Assembly (NCBI GenBank): GCA_036273735.1
Contig: DASUHA010000154.1
Location: forward strand, 1-64,000
DNA from: 13-2-20CM-66-19 sp036273735
GTDB taxonomy: Bacteria; Pseudomonadota; Gammaproteobacteria; Steroidobacterales; Steroidobacteraceae
Reading direction: 5' to 3'
DNA: 64,000 bases
The notes beneath the pieces were generated by a model. It saw only the letters and a list, made by a program, of their open reading frames with translations. It was not told the DNA's origin and ran no database searches. How positions within the stretch are numbered: the stretch's first letter is position 1; every line of letters begins with the position of its first letter. Shown here piece after piece: positions 59,487 through 64,000 of the stretch. Position numbers and translations under genes: made by a program.

Positions 59487-59948
59487 TCAATCCTGCAGGC
59501 CGAGGAAAGTCTCGAGCGCCTCCAAGGCTGCCACGAAGCCACGTAGCTGCTCCTTGGTGAGACACGCCAGGAGCTCCCGCTCGCGCTCGAGCACGAGCGG
59601 CACCAGCTCGGCATACATGCGCCGGCCCGCCTTCGTGAGACGCACTTCCCGCTCGCGCCGGTCGGCGGCGCTGGAAGCCCGCTCTATGAGCTCCAGCTCC
59701 TCGAGATGGGCAATCGCACGGCTGACCCGCGTCTTGTGCATCCGAGTGCTCCCGGCAATGTGCTGGGCAGTGCAGCCGTGGCGGGATCCCACGGTCGCCA
59801 TGACCCGCCACTCCGGAATGTCCAGTCCGAACCGCTCCCGGTAGATGTCGGAGAGATGATTGCTGACCCCGACCGCGAGCCGATTGAGGCGATAGGGCAC
59901 GAAACCCGCCAGCTCGAGGCCGAGCTCATTCGGAGCACGGATGCTCAC
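59487..59948 (-). CDS. MarR-family transcriptional regulator
   Basis: The 153-residue protein has the MarR winged-helix core: GLDIPEWRVMATVGSRHGCT, AQHIAGSTRMHKTRVSRAIA, HLEELELIERASSAADRRER, EVRLTKAGRRMYAELVPLVL. The start is taken as GTG at 59948 because a perfect 16-bp palindrome (59966-59981) lies just upstream; ATG at 60008 would put the operator inside the gene. It is divergent from hmgA, so it probably controls homogentisate degradation and itself, and it heads a three-gene operon with a membrane-anchored protein and yhhQ. HmgA control by a MarR protein is inferred; the ligand is unknown but homogentisate or a tyrosine product is plausible. Confidence 0.85.
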   Translation of the reverse strand: MSIRAPNELGLELAGFVPYRLNRLAVGVSNHLSDIYRERFGLDIPEWRVMATVGSRHGCTAQHIAGSTRMHKTRVSRAIAHLEELELIERASSAADRREREVRLTKAGRRMYAELVPLVLERERELLACLTKEQLRGFVAALEALETFLGLQD

Positions 59949-59965
59949 CGCGTCATCCCGGATAC

Positions 59966-59981
59966 AGTTGCGCACGCAACT
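59966..59981. promoter_or_regulatory. Palindromic operator between marR and hmgA
   Basis: AGTTGCG-CA-CGCAACT has 7-bp perfect arms. It lies between the divergent MarR and hmgA genes and is the best candidate for MarR binding. Confidence 0.65.
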
Positions 59982-60021
59982 AATTGTGCGATCATAGGCG
60001 CAAAGCATACCGGAGTAAGCG

Positions 60022-61371
60022 ATGAGCCCCGTGACTGCTGCTGACGACGGCACGCCGCCGGTGCCCTTGAAGTACCTCCAGGGGTTCGGCAACCACTTCG
60101 CCACCGAGGCGCTGCCCGGCGCCCTGCCGGAGGGTCGCAACTCCCCGCAGCGCTGCCCGTACGGACTCTATGCCGAACAGCTCTCCGGCACCGCCTTCAC
60201 GGCGCCACGGCAGGCCAATCGCCGCAGCTGGCTCTATCGCATCCGCCCGGCCGCGGCGCTCGCGAGTCCCTTCCGCCCGCTGCCGCATCGTGGGATCACG
60301 GCACGCTTCGAGACGCTCTCGGTCTCACCGAACCCGCTGCGGTGGGGCCCGCCGCCCATCCCACGGGAGCCGACCGACTTCATCGATGGTCTGCTCACCC
60401 TCGGCGGCACCGGCTCGCCGGAGAGTCACGCCGGCTGTGGGATTCATTGGTATCTCGCCAACCGCCCGATGCGCGACCGGTTCTTCTACGACGCGGATGG
60501 CGAGCTGCTCATCGTGCCGCAGCTCGGGCGGCTGCGCGTTGCGACTGAGCTGGGGATCCTGGAGGTCGCACCGCAGGAGGTGCTGCTCATCCCGCGCGGA
60601 TTGCGCTTCCGGGTCGAGCTGCCGGACGGTAAGGCGCGAGGCTACATCTGCGAGAGCTTCGGTGCGCCGATGCGGCTGCCCGACCTCGGTCCCATCGGCT
60701 CGAACGGGCTTGCCAATCCGCGCGACTTTCGGACGCCCGTCGCCTGGTACGAGGACCGTGACGGCGACCTGGAGCTGATCGCGAAGCTCTGCGGCGAGCT
60801 GTGGACGGCGAGGCTCGATCATTCGCCGCTCGATGTGGTCGCCTGGCACGGCAACAATGTCCCCTACAAGTATGACCTGCGGCGCTTCAACACCATCGGC
60901 TCGGTGAGCTACGACCATCCGGATCCCTCCATCTTCCTCGTGCTGCAGTCGGTGAGTGACACCCCGGGCGTCGACTCGGTGGACTTCGTCATCTTCCCGC
61001 CGCGCTGGCTCGCGATGGAGGATACCTTTCGGCCCCCCTGGTTCCACCGCAATACCGCCAGTGAATGCATGGGGCTCATCCATGGGGTCTACGATGCCAA
61101 GGCCGGAGGTTTCGAGCCCGGCGGCGCATCGCTGCACAACTGCATGACGGGACACGGACCGGACGCCGAGACCTTCGAGCGCGCCCTGCGGGCCGATACC
61201 ACGCGCCCGCAGCGCATCGGCGATACCATGGCGTTCATGTTCGAGACACGCACCGTGATCCGGCCCACGCGCCTCGCGCTCGAGCTGCCCCAGTTGCAGC
61301 CGGATTACGCGCAGTGTTGGCGTGGTCTCGAGCGACGCTTCAGCCCGCCGACCCCGACCGCCAAGGAGTGA
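60022..61371 (+). CDS. hmgA: Homogentisate 1,2-dioxygenase
   Basis: The 449-residue protein matches HmgA along its length: YLQGFGNHFATEALPGALPE, GRNSPQRCPYGLYAEQLSGT, SWLYRIRPAAA, VVAWHGNNVPYKYDLRRFNT, PSIFLVLQSVS, FRPPWFHRNTASECMGLIHG, SLHNCMTGHGPDAETF. The iron ligands (two His and a Glu) are expected in the FHRNTASEC and HNCMTGHG segments. The enzyme opens the ring of homogentisate to maleylacetoacetate, the central step in tyrosine degradation. CGGAG upstream of ATG at 60022 supports the start. It is followed after 11 bp by the fumarylacetoacetase gene. A maleylacetoacetate isomerase is not seen here. Confidence 0.96.
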   Translation: MSPVTAADDGTPPVPLKYLQGFGNHFATEALPGALPEGRNSPQRCPYGLYAEQLSGTAFTAPRQANRRSWLYRIRPAAALASPFRPLPHRGITARFETLSVSPNPLRWGPPPIPREPTDFIDGLLTLGGTGSPESHAGCGIHWYLANRPMRDRFFYDADGELLIVPQLGRLRVATELGILEVAPQEVLLIPRGLRFRVELPDGKARGYICESFGAPMRLPDLGPIGSNGLANPRDFRTPVAWYEDRDGDLELIAKLCGELWTARLDHSPLDVVAWHGNNVPYKYDLRRFNTIGSVSYDHPDPSIFLVLQSVSDTPGVDSVDFVIFPPRWLAMEDTFRPPWFHRNTASECMGLIHGVYDAKAGGFEPGGASLHNCMTGHGPDAETFERALRADTTRPQRIGDTMAFMFETRTVIRPTRLALELPQLQPDYAQCWRGLERRFSPPTPTAKE

Positions 61372-61382
61372 AGGATCCGCCG

Positions 61383-62699
61383 ATGAGCGCCGCTCTCGAT
61401 TCGACACACGACCCGAGGCTGCGCAGCTGGGTGAGCGCCGCCAACCGGCCCGGCTGCGACTTCCCCATCCAGAACCTGCCGTTCACCGTTTTTCGGCGCG
61501 CGGGGAGCGGCGAGAACTTCCGTTGTGGCGTCGCGATCGGCGACAGCGTGCTCGACCTGGGCGCGCTCGACATGTTGAGCCCTTTCGGGGGTCTCGGAGC
61601 CGAGGCGCTCGCGGCCTGCGCCGAGCCATCGCTGCATCGGCTGATGCGACTCGGGCGCGACGCCCGCGTCGCGCTGCGCCGGGGCCTCTCCGAATGTCTG
61701 CGGGAGAGTGCACCGCGCGCGACGGAGCTCGCGACTGCGCTCATCCCGCAGGACGAGGCGGAATTCGCCCTCCCGGTCAGGATCGGCAACTACACCGATT
61801 TCTACACCTCCATCCATCACGCCACCGCCGTGGGACGCCTCTTTCGTCCCGACCAGCCGCTGCTGCCCAACTACAAGTGGGTTCCCATCGCCTATCACGG
61901 CCGCGCCTCCTCGTTGGGAATATCCGGCCAGGAAGTGCTGCGCCCCCGGGGCCAGGTCATGCCGCGCGGCGCCGATCGGCCGCAGCTCGCGCCCAGCGCG
62001 AGACTCGACTACGAGCTCGAGGTCGGCGTATTCATCGGCTCGGGCAACCGGCTAGGTCGTCCGATTCCGATCGCCGAAGCCGAGGACCACGTGTTTGGCC
62101 TCTGCCTCCTCAACGACTGGTCGGCCCGCGACGTGCAGGCGTGGGAGTATCAGCCGCTCGGCCCCTTTCTCGGCAAGAGCTTCGCCACGACGATCTCGCC
62201 CTGGGTAGTGACCCTGGAGGCCCTCGCCCCGTTCCGCCTGCCCTGGACCCGGTCCGCCGCCGATCCGCAGCCACTCCCCTATCTCGACTGCCCCGAGCTG
62301 CGTGAGGCCGGCACGCTCGACATCAATCTCGAGGTTGCGCTCGAGACCGCCGCCATGCGCGCAGCGGCAGCCGCGTCGCAGTCGCTCGCCCGGACCAACT
62401 TCCGGCACAGCTACTGGTCGCTCGCGCAGATGGTCGCACACCACACTGTCAACGGCTGCAATCTCGAGGCCGGCGACCTCCTCGGCACCGGCACTCAATC
62501 CGGTCCGGCGCCGGAAGAAGCCGGCTCACTCCTCGAGCTCACCGAGGGAGGCAGGCGCCCGGTTGCGCTCGCAGGCGGTGAGATGCGGACATTCCTCGAA
62601 GATGGTGACCGGGTGATCCTGCGCGGCTGGTGCGAGCGGCCGGGATGCGCGCGAGTCGGCTTCGGCGAGGCGAGCGGTACCGTGCTCGCCGCCACCTGA
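61383..62699 (+). CDS. fahA: Fumarylacetoacetase
   Basis: The 438-residue protein has the small N-terminal domain (DFPIQNLPFTVFRRAGSGEN) and the large catalytic fold: NYTDFYTSIHHATAVGRLF, KWVPIAYHGRASSLGISG, LDYELEVGVFIGSGNRLG, LCLLNDWSARDVQAWEYQPL, GPFLGKSFATTISPWVVTLE, LGTGTQSGP. HHATAVG and YELEVG carry metal ligands. It cleaves fumarylacetoacetate to fumarate and acetoacetate, ending tyrosine degradation. It starts 11 bp after hmgA, so they form an operon. Confidence 0.96.
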   Translation: MSAALDSTHDPRLRSWVSAANRPGCDFPIQNLPFTVFRRAGSGENFRCGVAIGDSVLDLGALDMLSPFGGLGAEALAACAEPSLHRLMRLGRDARVALRRGLSECLRESAPRATELATALIPQDEAEFALPVRIGNYTDFYTSIHHATAVGRLFRPDQPLLPNYKWVPIAYHGRASSLGISGQEVLRPRGQVMPRGADRPQLAPSARLDYELEVGVFIGSGNRLGRPIPIAEAEDHVFGLCLLNDWSARDVQAWEYQPLGPFLGKSFATTISPWVVTLEALAPFRLPWTRSAADPQPLPYLDCPELREAGTLDINLEVALETAAMRAAAAASQSLARTNFRHSYWSLAQMVAHHTVNGCNLEAGDLLGTGTQSGPAPEEAGSLLELTEGGRRPVALAGGEMRTFLEDGDRVILRGWCERPGCARVGFGEASGTVLAAT

Positions 62700-62702
62700 T
62701 CC

Positions 62703-64000
62703 TTACAACATATGGCCGATGTCCGATGCGGCCGTCGGGTAGGCGAAAAGCGCCTCGCGCAGGGCATCGGTAGTCAGGTTCTCGCGAATGGCCAGCGCAA
62801 ACAGGTTGATGGTGTCCTCGGCGGCGGGCCCGACGAGGTGCGCTCCCAGGATGTGCCGGTCGGACTCGTCGATGAGCACCTTGAAGCCATAGACCGGCTC
62901 GGCGAGCCGCCTCGCGGTGTACCACCCGGAAGCCCGCAGACACCGGACCTGCAGCCGGGCGCAGACCTTGCGCGCTGCCTGTTCGTCGAGCCCGACTGCA
63001 GCGATGGGCGGAATGGTGAACGCCACGGTCGGTACCGCGTGATAACGGGCAATGCGGGTATTCCCGCTGAGAAGGTTCGCTGCGACGATCTCCGCATCCC
63101 GGCCCGCAACGGGCGTCAGCGGCGGACCGCGCTGTGCGGAATCACCCGCCGCGTACACCGCGGGGTTGGAAACACTCTGCAGCCAATCGTTGAGGCGCAG
63201 CCGCCCGTGCTCGTCCACGGCGATCCCGGCCGCCTCGAGCTCCAGAGACTGCAGCGCGGGGCGGCGTCCCGCGGCATGCACCACGAGGTCCGCCTCGAGC
63301 GCAGTCGAAACGCCTCGCGACGAGTACCGTACCGCCAACCCCTGCTCACCTCGCTCGATGGCCTCGACCCTGGCGCCGGTCGCGACGGTGATGCCCATGG
63401 CGCGAAACGCCTCCATGAGCCAGCCGACCAGGTCCGTATCGAACCCCGTCAGCATCCGCTCGCCGCGCTGCAGCACGGTGACCCGCGCCCCCGAGAGCGC
63501 CGCGATGTTGGAAAACTCCGCGGCGATGTAGCCACCGCCGATGAAGACCACCCGCCCGGGCAACGACTCGAGCGCCATGAACTCCTCACTCGTCGTCGTG
63601 TATTCCTCTCCCGCAATGCCGAGGGGCACGGGCTCCGCGCCCGTGGCGAGCACGATGTTGCCGGCCTCGAGCCTCGTATCACCCACCGCAAGCTCACTCG
63701 GGCCTCTGAAGCGCGCCACTCCCTGAAAGGCGTCGATACCCGCCTCGCGATATTGGCGCGCGCGCTGGCCCGGCACAGGATCGGTGAAGGTGCGTTTGAA
63801 CGAGATGAGATCGGACCAATCGACCGAGGGCTCCCCACGAACGCCCCGATCCGCGAGCCGCCTCGCCGACCTCACCGCCTCGGCACCCGATACCAACACC
63901 TTCTTGGGATCACAGCCGCGCAGCGCACAGGTCCCGCCGAAAGGCCGGAAGTCGACGACGGCGACGCTGCGGCCGGCCTGCCGCACCCGGGAAGCCACAC
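62703..64000 (-). CDS. FAD-dependent disulfide oxidoreductase (glutathione/mercuric reductase-like), 5' end cut by the window
   Basis: The sequence runs off the right edge; about 432 codons are visible and the codon at 63998 reads Val (GTG) and is internal, with the GxGxxG start of the FAD domain outside the window. Redox-active motif FGGTCALRGCDPKKVL, NAD-binding VVFIGGGYIAAEFSNIAALS, and FAD-binding VYAAGDSAQRGP are present. The C-terminus ends LFAYPTAASDIGHML, where classical glutathione reductases have a catalytic His-Glu (HPTxxE) pair, so the His is missing. This form is common in a poorly characterised subgroup. Substrate is unknown. It is convergent with fahA. Confidence 0.85.
   Translation of the reverse strand, partial: VASRVRQAGRSVAVVDFRPFGGTCALRGCDPKKVLVSGAEAVRSARRLADRGVRGEPSVDWSDLISFKRTFTDPVPGQRARQYREAGIDAFQGVARFRGPSELAVGDTRLEAGNIVLATGAEPVPLGIAGEEYTTTSEEFMALESLPGRVVFIGGGYIAAEFSNIAALSGARVTVLQRGERMLTGFDTDLVGWLMEAFRAMGITVATGARVEAIERGEQGLAVRYSSRGVSTALEADLVVHAAGRRPALQSLELEAAGIAVDEHGRLRLNDWLQSVSNPAVYAAGDSAQRGPPLTPVAGRDAEIVAANLLSGNTRIARYHAVPTVAFTIPPIAAVGLDEQAARKVCARLQVRCLRASGWYTARRLAEPVYGFKVLIDESDRHILGAHLVGPAAEDTINLFALAIRENLTTDALREALFAYPTAASDIGHML

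Noticed and set aside
59949..60008. ATG at 60008 as the MarR start
   Set aside because: It would place the palindrome inside the gene and overlap the hmgA promoter; GTG at 59948 fits the family N-terminus better.

Overview
The window is high-GC bacterial DNA with mostly ATG/GTG/TTG starts and tight operons with ATGA overlaps. A homogentisate operon beside a MarR gene, a YhhQ transporter, LPS-type glycosyltransferases, many signal-peptide and lipobox proteins and an E. coli-like initiator tRNA point to a Gram-negative gammaproteobacterium, perhaps Nevskiales/Steroidobacterales or Xanthomonadales. That placement is inference. Both window ends cut a gene (a ferritin-like gene on the left, a flavoprotein disulfide reductase on the right).

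Layout. 1-7.2 kb: ferritin-like protein, GH15 glucoamylase/glucodextranase-like enzyme, two divergent Crp/Fnr-type regulators (one split into two ORFs that overlap at ATGA), a decayed BON-domain lipoprotein and a YihY-family membrane protein. 7.5-11.6 kb: a probable integrated island 3' of an initiator tRNA-fMet gene. An imperfect 52/53-bp direct repeat containing the tRNA 3' end bounds it, and it holds a small phage-type zinc-ribbon protein, a ParDE toxin-antitoxin pair with a palindromic operator, and a secreted DUF4124-ankyrin protein. 11.8-17.1 kb: a small secreted protein, a vapC remnant, an exported D-aminoacylase-like amidohydrolase, a frameshifted secreted BNR/sialidase-like protein and a DUF4197 protein.

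17.2-28.6 kb is the specialised-metabolism locus: a 2419-residue dimodular NRPS (C-A-T-C-A-T-TE, second A domain predicted to load glycine, thioesterase with Cys in place of the nucleophile Ser), a SyrD/PvdE-type ABC exporter 16 bp behind it, and further downstream a secreted galactose-oxidase-like kelch protein. 29-35.5 kb: AlkB-type dioxygenase, DoxX-like membrane protein, small exported coiled-coil protein, a YCII / SRPBCC / ArsR unit with two identical-geometry palindromes in its divergent promoter, and a Tat-exported IorAB-type molybdenum hydroxylase.

35.6-50.8 kb: glycosyltransferase 2; an operon of hydroxyproline-epimerase-like enzyme, metallo-beta-lactamase-fold hydrolase and acetolactate-synthase-like ThDP enzyme; then a carbohydrate locus in which an SbmA/BacA-like ABC protein, a GH144/PF10091-type glucanase and a GH15 enzyme are joined by 4-nt overlaps, followed by an S15/CocE-type protein lacking the nucleophile Ser, with a GH3 beta-glucosidase transcribed divergently. 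50.8-64 kb: glycosyltransferase 9, CPA2 antiporter with a USP-like tail, PPOX-fold protein, HAD hydrolase, a Gly/His/Tyr-repeat exported protein, a P-type ATPase with unusual transport-site motifs, a small exported basic protein, a yhhQ-containing operon led by a MarR regulator, and the divergent tyrosine-degradation genes hmgA-fahA with a perfect palindrome between marR and hmgA.
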